Shown one piece after another: positions 26,026 to 34,874 of a DNA stretch of 64,000 nucleotides (positions are counted from its first letter, which is position 1; every line of letters begins with the position of its first letter). The notes beneath the pieces are model-generated. The model searched no databases, was not told where the DNA came from, and was given only the letters and a program-made list of their open reading frames with translations. Source of the DNA: Dyella sp. C9 (GTDB lineage: Bacteria; Pseudomonadota; Gammaproteobacteria; Xanthomonadales; Rhodanobacteraceae). A program made the translations under genes and the position numbers. The DNA lies in the NCBI RefSeq assembly GCF_003332825.1, contig NZ_QIRF01000001.1, forward strand, positions 248,001 to 312,000, given 5' to 3'.

Positions 26026-27045
26026 ATGAACGCCAAACCGAAAGTCTGGGTCGCGCGCCCCGTATTCCCCGAAGTGCTGGATCGCCTGCGCCAGTACTTC
26101 GAGGTGGAAGCACAGGCCGAGGAGCGCCCCCGCAGTCCTGCCGAGCTGAAGGCCGGGCTGGCCGGTGCCGATGCCGCCATTGTGGGGCTGGCCGACCGCA
26201 TCGACGCGGCCGTGCTGGATGGCAACACCCGGCTCAAGGTGGTGGCCAACCTGGGCGTGGGCCACAACAACCTCGATCTGGACGCACTGACCCGCGCGGG
26301 TGTGCTGGCCAGCAATACCCCTGACGTGCTCACCGAAAGCGTGGCCGATTTCGCCTGGGCGCTGATGCTGGCGGCAGCCCGGCGCGTGGGCGCAGCGGAG
26401 CGCTGGTTGCGTGCCGGGCATTGGCCCGGCAGCAACATGCGCTTCGACGACTGGTTGGGCCTGGATCTGCATGGCCGCACGCTGGGCATCCTTGGCATGG
26501 GGCGGATCGGGCAGGGCATTGCCCGCCGGGCTTCGGGATTCAGCATGCGCGTGCTGTATCACAACCGTACGCGACTGCCCGAGGCGGTGGAGCAGGAGTG
26601 TCGCGCCACCCTGGTCGGCAAGCCCGAGCTGCTGGCCCAGGCAGACTTCCTGGTGCTGGTGCTGCCGTTCACCCAGGCCAACCGCCACGCCATCGGCGCG
26701 CCGGAACTGGCGGCGATGAAGCGCTCGGCGGTGCTGGTGAACGTGGCCCGCGGCGGCATCGTGGATGACGCCGCCCTGGCCGCCGCCCTGCGCGAGGGTC
26801 GGTTGGCGGCTGCGGGCCTGGACGTGTTCGAAGGCGAACCCCAGGTGCATCCGGACCTGTTGGCGTTGGACAATGCCGTGCTCAGCCCGCATATCGCCAG
26901 CGCCAGCGAAGATACTCGCCGCGCCATGGCCAACCTGGCGGCTGACAATGTGATCGCGGCATTTGGATTTGGCGATGTGGCCGGACAACCGCCCACGCCG
27001 CTCAATCCAGTGGTGATGAGCCACTGGGCGGCAGGCAAAGCGTGA
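26026..27045 (+). CDS. D-2-hydroxyacid dehydrogenase (glyoxylate/hydroxypyruvate reductase type)
   Basis: 339 residues, NAD(P)-dependent. The Rossmann GMGRIGQ (GxGxxG) lies near 165, and the catalytic residues are Arg (NVARGG), Glu (FEGEP) and His (SPHIASAS). It resembles GhrB-like enzymes that reduce glyoxylate and hydroxypyruvate. ATG at 26026 (MNAKPKVWVARP). A longer frame starts at 25981 immediately after aroC; the gap to aroC is short enough for co-transcription. Substrate preference cannot be read from the sequence alone. Confidence 0.9.
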   Translation: MNAKPKVWVARPVFPEVLDRLRQYFEVEAQAEERPRSPAELKAGLAGADAAIVGLADRIDAAVLDGNTRLKVVANLGVGHNNLDLDALTRAGVLASNTPDVLTESVADFAWALMLAAARRVGAAERWLRAGHWPGSNMRFDDWLGLDLHGRTLGILGMGRIGQGIARRASGFSMRVLYHNRTRLPEAVEQECRATLVGKPELLAQADFLVLVLPFTQANRHAIGAPELAAMKRSAVLVNVARGGIVDDAALAAALREGRLAAAGLDVFEGEPQVHPDLLALDNAVLSPHIASASEDTRRAMANLAADNVIAAFGFGDVAGQPPTPLNPVVMSHWAAGKA

Positions 27046-27167
27046 TGACTTTCACGCCCATGCATGTCGCAGGTTGTATTGCGCGCCGCCCCGGCTAGAT
27101 TTCCGCGCATAGCGGAGATCGGTGCCGCCGGGACGGTTTTCCGATTCCTCCTACCTGATAACGGGAC

Positions 27168-28196
27168 ATGAGCAAGAAGAGCAGCTACAAGGTGGCAATG
27201 GTCGGCGCGACGGGCGCCGTGGGTGAGACCCTGCTGGCCATCCTGGCCGAGCGCGATTTTCCGGTAAGCGAGCTGGTGCCGCTGGCGAGCGAGCGTTCGG
27301 CCGGCGAGAAAATCACCTTCGGCGGCAAACAATCCACGGTGCAGAACCTGGCCGACTACGACTTCGCTGGCGTCGACATCGCGTTCTTCTCGGCTGGCGG
27401 CTCGGTGAGCCGCGAGCACGCGCCGCGCGCGGCGGCGGCGGGAGCGGTGGTGATCGACAACACCTCCGAGTTTCGCTACCAGGACGACATTCCGCTGGTG
27501 GTGAGCGAGGTCAATCCGCACGCGATTGCCGAGTACACCACGCGTGGCATCATCGCCAACCCCAACTGCTCGACCATGCAGATGCTGGTGGCGCTGGCGC
27601 CGATCCATCGCGCGGCCGGGATCGAGCGTATCAACGTGGCGACCTATCAGTCCGTCTCCGGGGCGGGCCGCAGCGGCATGGACGAACTGGGCAAGCAGAC
27701 CGCGGCCTTGCTCACCTTCCAGGACGTGGAACTGAAGAAGTTTCCCAAGCAGATCGCCTTCAACGTCATCCCGCACATCGACGACTTCCAGCCCAACGGC
27801 TACACCAAGGAAGAAATGAAGATGGTGTGGGAGACGCGCAAGATCCTCGAGGACGACACCATCCAGGTGAATCCCACCGCGGTGCGGGTGCCGGTTTTCT
27901 ACGGGCACTCCGAAGCGGTGCACATCGAGACCCGTGACAAGCTCACCGCCGCGCAGGCGCGCGAGCTGCTGGAAAAGGCCGAGGGCGTCGTCGTGATCGA
28001 CGAGCGCAAGGCGGGCGGCTATCCCACCCCGGTGGGCGATGCCGCGGGGCAGGATCCGGTGTTCGTGGGGCGCATCCGCGAGGACATCTCGCACGAGCGC
28101 GGGCTGGACATGTGGATCGTGTCGGACAACATCCGCAAGGGTGCGGCGCTCAATGCCGTGCAGATCGCCGAACTACTGATCAAGGATTACCTGTAA
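27168..28196 (+). CDS. asd: Aspartate-semialdehyde dehydrogenase
   Basis: Reduces aspartyl phosphate to aspartate semialdehyde, feeding lysine/DAP, threonine and methionine. 342 residues. NADP-binding GATGAVGETLL (13-23), catalytic Cys134 in NPNCSTMQM, and substrate-binding segment QSVSGAGRSG and VPVFYGHSEAVHIET are all present. It is the fungal/Vibrio-type short form. Start at 27168. The gene heads the conserved asd-fimV-truA-trpF block; a 1-base stop/start overlap (TAATG) couples it to the small coiled-coil gene. Confidence 0.97.
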   Translation: MSKKSSYKVAMVGATGAVGETLLAILAERDFPVSELVPLASERSAGEKITFGGKQSTVQNLADYDFAGVDIAFFSAGGSVSREHAPRAAAAGAVVIDNTSEFRYQDDIPLVVSEVNPHAIAEYTTRGIIANPNCSTMQMLVALAPIHRAAGIERINVATYQSVSGAGRSGMDELGKQTAALLTFQDVELKKFPKQIAFNVIPHIDDFQPNGYTKEEMKMVWETRKILEDDTIQVNPTAVRVPVFYGHSEAVHIETRDKLTAAQARELLEKAEGVVVIDERKAGGYPTPVGDAAGQDPVFVGRIREDISHERGLDMWIVSDNIRKGAALNAVQIAELLIKDYL

Positions 28197-28483
28197 TGAA
28201 AGTCGGGCTGGCCGGGTTGGCGTGCTGTTTGCTGTCAGTGATGGGGCCCGCCCGGGCAGCCACGGAACAGGCGGGCGGCTCGGCCGCCCAGCAGAAGCAG
28301 GTGGAGCAGGCCATCACCCAGCAGCAGGCGCAGGTGCACCAACTGCAGGGTGACGTGGCGCGAGAGGAATCCCGGACCCACCAGGCCGACGCCAAGCTGA
28401 AGGAACAGGACCAGGCCATCGCCGAGTTGCAGCGGCAGCTGGATGCCCTGAAGGCTCCGTCCAAGGGGAGTGGCCACCCCTGA
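28196..28483 (+). CDS. Small exported coiled-coil protein
   Basis: 95 residues. Signal peptide to about residue 21 (LAGLACCLLSVMGPARAA). The rest is a Gln-rich heptad region (EQAITQQQAQVHQLQGDV...LKEQDQAIAELQRQLDALK), a clear coiled coil. Its ATG overlaps the asd stop (TAATG). Function unknown; the position next to fimV raises the possibility of an envelope partner, which is inference only. Confidence 0.65.
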   Translation: MKVGLAGLACCLLSVMGPARAATEQAGGSAAQQKQVEQAITQQQAQVHQLQGDVAREESRTHQADAKLKEQDQAIAELQRQLDALKAPSKGSGHP

Positions 28484-28666
28484 CCCGGGTGGCTTACTGC
28501 GGCAGGCTTTTCCAGGCAAGAACAAACTGCAGCAAGATGTCGTAAGCATTGGCCGGCGCTATTGTTGATTGGCCTGTACCTAACTAAAGTGACCCCTCGT
28601 TCCAGACGCTGCCGCCTTGCGGCAAGCCTACAAGAAACGTCACGGGGTCGTTCGGGGGAATACACG

Positions 28667-30970
28667 ATGAATCGTTCTTTGAAGCTGTCGATGCTGCTGG
28701 CGCTTGCCCTTGGCAGCAGCCAGGCAGCCGCGCTGGAACTGGGCCAGATCCAGGTGAAGTCGGCGCTGGGCCAGCCCTTGCTGGCTGAAATCCCGGTCAA
28801 TCCCGGCAGCCCGGCCGAGCTGCAGGACCTGAGCGCGCGCCTGGCTTCCGCTGCGGATGCCGCGCAGGCTGGGGTTGCTGCCGGTCCGAACGTGCCCCTG
28901 CAGTTCGCCGTGGTCGATGGCGGCAACGGTAAGAAGATCATCCGCATCACCAGCGTCGAGCCGGTCAACGACCCGTACCTGGACCTGCTGGTCGAGGTGG
29001 ACAGCGCCGCCGGCAAGAGCCTGCGTGAGTTCACTCTGCTGCTCGATCCGCCGAATGCGCCGGCCAGCGTGCCCGCCACCCAGGCGCCGGTGCAGTCCAC
29101 GGCCAAGTCCTCGCATCACGCGGCACCCGCCACCACGCCGGCCGCCAGCCAGTCGAGCGAGACGGCTGCCGCACCGGCCCCGGCCCCCAAGCCGGCCAAG
29201 CCCGCCCCGGCTCCGCGCGCCACCGCCGGCGGTACGTTCGGCCCGGTGGAACGTGGCGAGACGCTTTCCTCGATCGCCCACCAGACGGCGCCCGAGGGCA
29301 TCGACACCAACCAGATGCTGCTGGCCCTCAAGCAGGCCAACCCCGACGCGTTCTACCGCGACAACATCAATGCGCTGAAGACCGGCGCCGTGCTGCGCGT
29401 GCCGTCGCGTGAAGACGCGCAGGCGATGGCCGTGGCGGCCGCCGCCGAGGAAGTGCGTCGCCAGAACAGCGACTGGCGCTCCGGCGCCGCCCGCGTGCCG
29501 ACCACCGTGGCCGATGCCGGCACCCGCGCCAATGCCTCGTCGGCGCCCACCACCACCGGTCCGTCCGGCGATCACCTGGCCCTGGTTCCGGCCAAGGAAG
29601 GTGCGGATACCGGCGCCGGCAAGGGCGGTAAGGGTGCCCAGGCCGAAAAGGGCATGGCCGCGCTGCACCAGGATCTGCTGCGCAGCCAGGAGGCTCTCAC
29701 CACTCTGCAGCAGCAGGGCGATGAGCTGAAGTCGCGCCTGAAGGACCTGGAAGACATCAACAGCAAGAACGAACGCCTGCTGTCGCTCAAGGACAACGAG
29801 ATCGCCGAGCTCCAGCGCAAGCTGGCCGAGGCGCGCAAGGCCGCCGGCTTGCCGGCTGCGCCGGCCAGCGCTCCGGCCAAGCCCGCCGAGGAGACCGTGG
29901 TGAAGGCCAGTGCGCCGGCCAGCACCCCGGCGCCGGCCGCCACGGTTGCCGCTGCGCCGGCCGTGGCCACCCCGGCGGCCGCCAGCAGCGCCACGCCGGC
30001 CCATGCCAGCACAGCGGCCCCGGCCGTGGCCAAGGCGCCCGTGGCCAAGCCCGCCGCCAAGCCGGTGGCCAAGGCCGCCCCGGTGGTCGAGGAAGATCCC
30101 TGGTACATGCAGACCTGGGCCTGGGCCGGTGGTGCCGGCGCCGCCGTGGTGCTGCTCCTGCTCGCCCTGCGCAGCCGTAGCCGCAAGCCGGCTGGCGCTG
30201 CCGCGGGCTCCGCCTCGCTCGCCGACCGCTTCGGCACGGTGCCGCCGATCGGCCCGACCAGCGACGATCCGGACCAGGACGAGCTGCTCGACCAGCTGGC
30301 CGAGCACCCGGATGACATCGGCCTGCACCTGGAGCTGGTGAGCCTGTACTACAGCCGCCGCGACGTGGACCACTTCGAGGCAGCCGCCGAGGCCATGTAC
30401 GCCCATGTCAGCGATCCGGAGCAGTCCGAATGGCAGGATGTGGTGCACATGGGCCAGGACCTGGTTCCCGAGCACCCGCTGTTCGCCCAGGGCGTGCCGG
30501 TGCCGGCCGCGGGCGAAGAGCACGAAGCACTGCACCACTTCGACCTGGGCAACTACGCCCATGAAGAGCAGGGTGACGAACTGCCGCCGATCCCGGCGAC
30601 CCCGTCGCAGCATCCCAAGGTCAGCGAGTACCACTTCGATTTCGACCTGACCCCGCGTCCCGCGCAGGCCCATGCCGGCGCACCGGCGCCGGCGGCAACG
30701 GCCGAAAAGGACGAGGAAGAAGAAGCCTTCGAGAGCGAAGCCTCCAGCTGGCAGTTCGCCGAGCCGGTCGCTGATGCGTCCGCCGAGGATCTGCAGCACG
30801 AGCTGGGCCAGTTCAGCGATGATCCGGTCGACACCAAGCTGGACCTGGCGCGCGCTTATCTCGACATGGGCGATCCGGACGGCGCGCAGGCCATGCTCGA
30901 GGAAGTGCTGCACGAAGGCTCGCAGATGCAGAAGGACGTGGCCAAGCGCCTGCTCGAAAGCATCCGCTGA
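28667..30970 (+). CDS. fimV: FimV-like polar hub / pilus assembly protein
   Basis: 767 residues. Signal peptide MNRSLKLSMLLALALGSSQA, then the FimV N-terminal domain LELGQIQVKSALGQPLLAEI to about 130, and a LysM-like part (VERGETLSSIAHQTAPEGID to LRVPS, about 190-250). A coiled coil (LHQDLLRSQEALTTLQQQGDEL) and long Ala/Pro linker follow; one transmembrane helix (AWAGGAGAAVVLLLLALRS) near 490; the acidic C-terminus ends in the conserved FimV TPR cap (TKLDLARAYLDMGDPDGAQAML). FimV organises the pole and type IV pili through cAMP in related bacteria. Order asd-fimV-truA supports the call. Confidence 0.92.
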   Translation: MNRSLKLSMLLALALGSSQAAALELGQIQVKSALGQPLLAEIPVNPGSPAELQDLSARLASAADAAQAGVAAGPNVPLQFAVVDGGNGKKIIRITSVEPVNDPYLDLLVEVDSAAGKSLREFTLLLDPPNAPASVPATQAPVQSTAKSSHHAAPATTPAASQSSETAAAPAPAPKPAKPAPAPRATAGGTFGPVERGETLSSIAHQTAPEGIDTNQMLLALKQANPDAFYRDNINALKTGAVLRVPSREDAQAMAVAAAAEEVRRQNSDWRSGAARVPTTVADAGTRANASSAPTTTGPSGDHLALVPAKEGADTGAGKGGKGAQAEKGMAALHQDLLRSQEALTTLQQQGDELKSRLKDLEDINSKNERLLSLKDNEIAELQRKLAEARKAAGLPAAPASAPAKPAEETVVKASAPASTPAPAATVAAAPAVATPAAASSATPAHASTAAPAVAKAPVAKPAAKPVAKAAPVVEEDPWYMQTWAWAGGAGAAVVLLLLALRSRSRKPAGAAAGSASLADRFGTVPPIGPTSDDPDQDELLDQLAEHPDDIGLHLELVSLYYSRRDVDHFEAAAEAMYAHVSDPEQSEWQDVVHMGQDLVPEHPLFAQGVPVPAAGEEHEALHHFDLGNYAHEEQGDELPPIPATPSQHPKVSEYHFDFDLTPRPAQAHAGAPAPAATAEKDEEEEAFESEASSWQFAEPVADASAEDLQHELGQFSDDPVDTKLDLARAYLDMGDPDGAQAMLEEVLHEGSQMQKDVAKRLLESIR

Positions 30971-30995
30971 ATCCTCGTTCGTACCGCAAACCCCG

Positions 30996-31028
30996 CTCGG
31001 GCCGGCCTTCGCCGGCCCGAGTTCGTTT
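30996..31028 (+). terminator. Intrinsic terminator downstream of fimV
   Basis: Eleven-base arms CTCGGGCCGGC (30996-31006) and GCCGGCCCGAG (31011-31021), loop CTTC, then TTCGTTT. It isolates fimV from truA, which needs its own start of transcription or read-through. Confidence 0.8.
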
Positions 31029-31072
31029 GGGGCCTGCTAACCTGTGCTTCTGTTTCCTGCAACTGCTTCTCC

Positions 31073-31840
31073 ATGCGCATCGCCCTTGGCATCGAATACG
31101 ACGGCACCGAGTTCTCCGGCTGGCAGCGGCTGAGCCATGGCGGCACGGTGCAGGGGGCGCTGGAGCGGGCCTTGTCCTTCGTCGCGGCCCACCCGGTGGA
31201 GGTGACCTGCGCCGGTCGCACCGATGCCGGCGTGCACGGTCGCTGCCAGGTCGTGCACTTCGACACCGAGGTGGTGCGCGACATGCGCGGTTGGGTGCTG
31301 GGCACCTGTTCCAACCTGCCGGGCACCGTGGCGGTGCTCTGGGCGCAGCCGGTGGAACCCACGTTCCATGCGCGTTTCTCCGCGCGCAGCCGGCGCTATC
31401 GCTACCGCATCCTCAACCGGCCGGTGCGTGCCGCGCTGGAGGCGCGCTACGTGACCTGGGAGCGCCTGCCACTGGATGCCGCGCGCATGCACGAGGCGGC
31501 ACAGGCCCTGGTCGGGGAGCACGATTTCAGCGCATTCCGCGCCATTTCCTGCCAGGCCGCGCACGCGCGGCGCGAGGTGCTGGCGGTGAGCGTGCGGCGC
31601 GAAGACGAGCAGGTGATCATCGAGATCGAGGCGAACGCCTTCCTGCACCACATGGTGCGCAACATCGTCGGTTCCCTGCTGCCGATCGGACGCGGCGAGC
31701 AGCCGGTGGCCTGGATGCACCAGTTGCTGGAAGGCCGCAACCGCGAAGTGGCCGGGCCCACCGCGCTGGCGTCGGGCCTCACCTTCCTCGGGCCGCGCTA
31801 TGACGCGCAGTGGGGCCTGCCGGCGGAGGTGAGCCGATGA
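31073..31840 (+). CDS. truA: tRNA pseudouridine(38-40) synthase TruA
   Basis: 255 residues. Catalytic Asp51 in AGRTDAGVH. Conserved SGWQ near 15-18, [10 protein letters not shown] and [13 protein letters not shown], all TruA hallmarks. Modifies uridines 38-40 in the anticodon arm. Its stop overlaps trpF ATG (ATGA). Confidence 0.97.
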   Translation: MRIALGIEYDGTEFSGWQRLSHGGTVQGALERALSFVAAHPVEVTCAGRTDAGVHGRCQVVHFDTEVVRDMRGWVLGTCSNLPGTVAVLWAQPVEPTFHARFSARSRRYRYRILNRPVRAALEARYVTWERLPLDAARMHEAAQALVGEHDFSAFRAISCQAAHARREVLAVSVRREDEQVIIEIEANAFLHHMVRNIVGSLLPIGRGEQPVAWMHQLLEGRNREVAGPTALASGLTFLGPRYDAQWGLPAEVSR

Positions 31841-32454
31841 CCCGCATCAAGTGCTGCGGCATGACGCGCGTGGAGGACGCCCAACTGGCGGCATCGCTGG
31901 GCGCCGACGCCATCGGCCTGGTGTTCACCGCGCGCAGCAAGCGCCGCGTGACGCTGGCCCAGGCGCGAGCCATCGCCGATGCCATGCCGCCGTTCGTCAG
32001 CATCGTCGCATTGTTCATGGACGATGATGCCGAGCTGGTGCAGGAGGTGATCGAAGCGGTGCAGCCCGACCTCCTGCAGTTCCACGGCCAGGAGCCGGAC
32101 AACTGGTGCGCCCAGTTCGGCCGGCGTTTCCTCAAGGCCATTGCGATGGGCGAGGGCAAGGCGGCGCTGCACAAGCTGCAGCGTTACCCCTCCGCCTCTG
32201 GGCTTCTGCTGGATGGACACGGGCTGGGCGAGGCGGGCGGCAGCGGCAAGCGCTTCGACTGGTCGCTGATGCCCCGCGATATCGCGCAGCCGCTGATTCT
32301 GGCTGGCGGACTGACTGCGCAGAACGTGGCGGAGGCCATTCGCGTGGCGCGGCCATGGGCGGTGGATGTGGCCAGCGGCGTGGAGTCCTCTCCCGGCATC
32401 AAGGACCCGCACAAGCTCGCGGATTTCATCCAGGCCGTTCGACAGGCGGGTTGA
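31837..32454 (+). CDS. trpF: Phosphoribosylanthranilate isomerase
   Basis: 205-residue TIM-barrel enzyme of tryptophan synthesis. Starts [15 protein letters not shown] with the catalytic Cys of the KxCG motif; the catalytic Asp is in [37 protein letters not shown] and [15 protein letters not shown] are the phosphate-binding loops. GGAGGTGA 5 bases upstream is a strong ribosome site inside the truA end; the genes overlap by ATGA. Confidence 0.96.
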   Translation: MTRIKCCGMTRVEDAQLAASLGADAIGLVFTARSKRRVTLAQARAIADAMPPFVSIVALFMDDDAELVQEVIEAVQPDLLQFHGQEPDNWCAQFGRRFLKAIAMGEGKAALHKLQRYPSASGLLLDGHGLGEAGGSGKRFDWSLMPRDIAQPLILAGGLTAQNVAEAIRVARPWAVDVASGVESSPGIKDPHKLADFIQAVRQAG

Positions 32455-32530
32455 GGCGCGACGTGCCCGCCTGTGGAAGGCGTGGCGCTGCTAGCATGCC
32501 CAGGCACCGTTCCGCGCCTTCAGGTCACGC

Positions 32531-33535
32531 ATGTCCGCTCCCATAGACGAGTTCCATTACGACGGCCGGGCCGATGCACTTGAGGAGATCGTGCGCGCCG
32601 GGAGGCCGCGGGTCATGCGTGGCCTGGTAAAGCACTGGCCCGTGGTGGCCGCGGCATCGGTGTCGACGCAGTCGTTCGCCGAGGCGTTGGCGCTGATGGA
32701 CAACGGCACGCCGGTCGATGTGCTGCGCATGCCGCCCGACGCCGATGGCGTGGTGGGCTACCGGGGCGAGGCCGAGGCGTTCAATTTCACCCATCACCGC
32801 GTTTCCGTGACGCAGGCCCTGCAGCGCCTGTTGATGGTGGCGGGGCAGGGCGATGCGCCGGGCGTTGCGCTACAAAGCGCGCCGGTGGCCAGTTGCCTGC
32901 CGTCTTTCCTCGACCGCCATGCCATGCCGCTGCTGGACGCGGGCATCCAGCCGCGCCTGTGGATCGGCAACCGCGTCACCACGCCGGCGCACTGCGACGA
33001 GTACCACAACATCGCCTGCGTGGCCTGCGGCGCGCGGCGCTTCACGCTGTTTCCGCCGGAACAGATCGGCAACCTGTACATCGGGCCGCTGGACTTCGCG
33101 CCCACCGGCACGGCGATCAGCATGGCGCGACTCGACCAGCTCGACGACCCGCGCTACCCGCGCCTGAAAGCCGCGCTGGAGCACGCGCTGGTGGCCGAGC
33201 TCGCGCCGGGCGATGCGATCTACATCCCGCCGATGTGGTGGCACCACGTCGCCTCGCTGGGCTCGCTCAATGCGCTGGTGAACTACTGGTGGAAGCAGCC
33301 GCAGGGCGACGGGCTGGTACCCGCGTCGCGATTGGGCGGCTTGCTGCACGCCATCCTGCTGTTCAAGTCGCTGCCACCTGCCGAGCGGGCGGCGTGGCGC
33401 GTGCTGTTCGATCACTACGTGTTCGGCGATGAGGACCCTGCCGCGCATATACCCCCGGCGCGTCGTGGCTGGCTGGGCGAACTGGACGCCGAGCAGACCG
33501 CGAAGTTGCTGGAGCGTATCCGCCAATTCCTCTGA
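32531..33535 (+). CDS. JmjC/cupin-8 family Fe(II)/2-oxoglutarate oxygenase
   Basis: 334 residues with the cupin-like JmjC organisation. The facial triad is likely His-Asp in HCDEYHN plus the distal His in PPMWWHHVASLG. LWIGNRVTTPAHCDEYHN and FPPEQIGNLYIGPLDF are typical of the bacterial cupin-8 family, some of which hydroxylate proteins. The trpF-trpB interval elsewhere in the group often contains one. No signal. Substrate unknown. Stands between trpF and a repeat-bearing intergenic region. Confidence 0.88.
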   Translation: MSAPIDEFHYDGRADALEEIVRAGRPRVMRGLVKHWPVVAAASVSTQSFAEALALMDNGTPVDVLRMPPDADGVVGYRGEAEAFNFTHHRVSVTQALQRLLMVAGQGDAPGVALQSAPVASCLPSFLDRHAMPLLDAGIQPRLWIGNRVTTPAHCDEYHNIACVACGARRFTLFPPEQIGNLYIGPLDFAPTGTAISMARLDQLDDPRYPRLKAALEHALVAELAPGDAIYIPPMWWHHVASLGSLNALVNYWWKQPQGDGLVPASRLGGLLHAILLFKSLPPAERAAWRVLFDHYVFGDEDPAAHIPPARRGWLGELDAEQTAKLLERIRQFL

Positions 33536-33545
33536 GCGCCCGGTG

Positions 33546-33648
33546 TTTTCCACAGCCGATGTGGACGTGCACACAAACAAGCTGTGGATAGGTGCCGTAT
33601 CTGCCTGATGGCAAAGAGGTCGCGACGCGGTGGCGCGTGATTATGCAG
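33546..33648 (+). repeat. 103-bp DnaA-box-like repeat, copy B
   Basis: Begins TTTTCCACAGCCGATGTGGA, then GCTGTGGATAGG at +36, GATA...TATC stem, TCGCGACGCGG, and ends TTATGCAG. It has the same 103-base length as the other copies, with no indels. An 82-base spacer with a REP-like element separates it from copy C. Confidence 0.9.
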
Positions 33649-33665
33649 GGGTAAGGCATGCGTGG

Positions 33666-33691
33666 GTCGCGCACAGGGTGCGCGCCTGCAG
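33666..33691 (-). repeat. GTAG-headed REP-like element, copy 2
   Basis: Read on the minus strand it is CTGCAGGCGCGCACCCTGTG then CGCGAC, a diverged copy (GCAGGCG in place of GTAGGAG). The stem GCGCAC/GTGCGC is intact. It sits in the 82-base spacer between repeats B and C. Confidence 0.65.
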
Positions 33692-33730
33692 AACGCGCTA
33701 CTTGTGCGTGGGTGGCGATACCGTCGCAGG

Positions 33731-33833
33731 TTTTCCACAGCCGATGTGGACGCGCGCGGGAGAAGCCTGTGGATAGGTGTTCTATCCGCCTGATGGCAAA
33801 GACATCGCGACGCGCTGATGCCTGATTGCACAG
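33731..33833 (+). repeat. 103-bp DnaA-box-like repeat, copy C
   Basis: Exactly 185 bases after copy B. It retains TTTTCCACA and CTGTGGATAG; the second hairpin is GGATAG-GTGTT-CTATCC. It ends TTGCACAG, 34 bases before the stop of trpI. The stretch 33536-33867 holds nothing else. Confidence 0.9.
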
Positions 33834-33867
33834 CGGCAGGTGCGTGGCTCGCACGCGGCATGCCTCG

Positions 33868-34764
33868 TCAGCCGGCCGTGGCCGAGAATTCCTTTTCCAG
33901 CCAGGCAGCCAGTGCCGCCGAACGGTCGGGCGGCATGCGTTCGGGCGTGACCAGCACCCACTGCGAGGCGGTGTCATGGAACCCCCATGGCGCGACCAGG
34001 CGTCCGGAGGCGAGATCGCCCGTGACCAGCGGTTGCGGCGCAATGGCGATGCCACGACCGGCTACCGCCGCTTCGAGCAGGTGATACAGGTGCGGATAGG
34101 CCTGGCCCGCTTGCAGCTTGTCCGGAGGAAGCCCGGCACCTTGCGCCCAGCTCGTCCAGGCGCCGGGGCGCGATACCGTGTGCAGCAGCGCCTGTTTCAA
34201 CAAGGCTTGCGGACGGCCGCGCGTGAGGTGATGCCGTTGCGCGAAATCGGGACTCGCGACCGGGCCGATGCGCTCCTGCGCCAGCGGATGCACGCGCCAC
34301 CCGCCGGGCCAGGGCGGCGCACCCGCCATGACGGCGGCATCCAGCCCCTGCAGCGAGGGATCGAATGAGCCTTCGGTGGGCCGCAGGTGCAGGTCCAGGC
34401 CTGGCAGCTCGGCCATCAAACGCTCGAGGCGGGGAATCATCCAGCGCGCCAGCAGGCTGACCGGACAGCCGAGCACGAAGGGTGAGTGCGTGGCGTCCTG
34501 GCGCAGCGCATCGCAGGCCTCGCGCAGTTGGGTAAAGGCCGCGGTGCTGGTATCGCGCAGGCGCTGCCCGGCGGCGGTAAGTGCCAGCCCGCGCCCCTGG
34601 CGCTGGAACAGGGGTGTGCCCAGCTCGTCCTCCAGTGCGCGGATATGCCGGCTTACCGCGCCATGGGTGACGTGCAACTCGGTGGCGGCCCGGCTGACGC
34701 TGCCCAGGCGGGCGGCTGCCTCGAAGGCATGCAGCGCGTTGAGCGAAGGCAGCGGGCGGGTCAT
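33868..34764 (-). CDS. trpI: LysR-type regulator of trpBA (TrpI)
   Basis: 298 residues, divergent from trpBA as in Pseudomonas. N-terminal HTH: SLNALHAFEAAARLGSVSRAATELHVTHGAVSRHIRALEDELG. The sensor domain has FVLGCPVSLLARWMIPRLER and HLYHLLEAAVAGRGIAIAP, close to P. aeruginosa TrpI, which activates trpBA when indoleglycerol phosphate accumulates. A TATGT-N11-ACATA motif lies 4-24 bases upstream of its ATG. High confidence on family, good on role. Confidence 0.93.
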   Translation of the reverse strand: MTRPLPSLNALHAFEAAARLGSVSRAATELHVTHGAVSRHIRALEDELGTPLFQRQGRGLALTAAGQRLRDTSTAAFTQLREACDALRQDATHSPFVLGCPVSLLARWMIPRLERLMAELPGLDLHLRPTEGSFDPSLQGLDAAVMAGAPPWPGGWRVHPLAQERIGPVASPDFAQRHHLTRGRPQALLKQALLHTVSRPGAWTSWAQGAGLPPDKLQAGQAYPHLYHLLEAAVAGRGIAIAPQPLVTGDLASGRLVAPWGFHDTASQWVLVTPERMPPDRSAALAAWLEKEFSATAG

Positions 34765-34767
34765 GGA

Positions 34768-34788
34768 TATGTGACTTTTACTGACATA
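34768..34788. promoter_or_regulatory. T-N11-A LysR-type operator candidate for TrpI
   Basis: TATGT (34768-34772), eleven bases GACTTTTACTG, then ACATA (34784-34788), an exact dyad of the T-N11-A class. It lies in the 110-base trpI-trpB interval, close to the trpI start, which suggests autorepression as well as trpBA activation. Not tested against the Pseudomonas TrpI site. Confidence 0.55.
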
Positions 34789-34874
34789 AGGCGGCCATCA
34801 TATCGCTTTTGGCGCGCGTGCCTTTGGGGTAGGGTGGCGGGTGCTTTCCGACGCCTACCCCCGACGAGCCCTCC

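Noticed and set aside
23320..27024. A 1234-codon open frame on the minus strand across prmB, aroC and the dehydrogenase
   Set aside because: It is antisense to four well-recognised genes, Gln/His/Arg-rich, has no domain, and arises from high-GC codon bias.
28640..30913. A 757-codon open frame antisense to fimV
   Set aside because: Gly/Arg/His low-complexity mirror of the fimV Ala/Pro linker; no motif or ribosome site.
33363..34055. Small minus-strand proteins over the 103-bp repeats (also 38042-38500)
   Set aside because: They translate the repeats themselves, with SAVENLRR-like recurring pieces, and lack ribosome sites; such frames are artefacts of the repeat.
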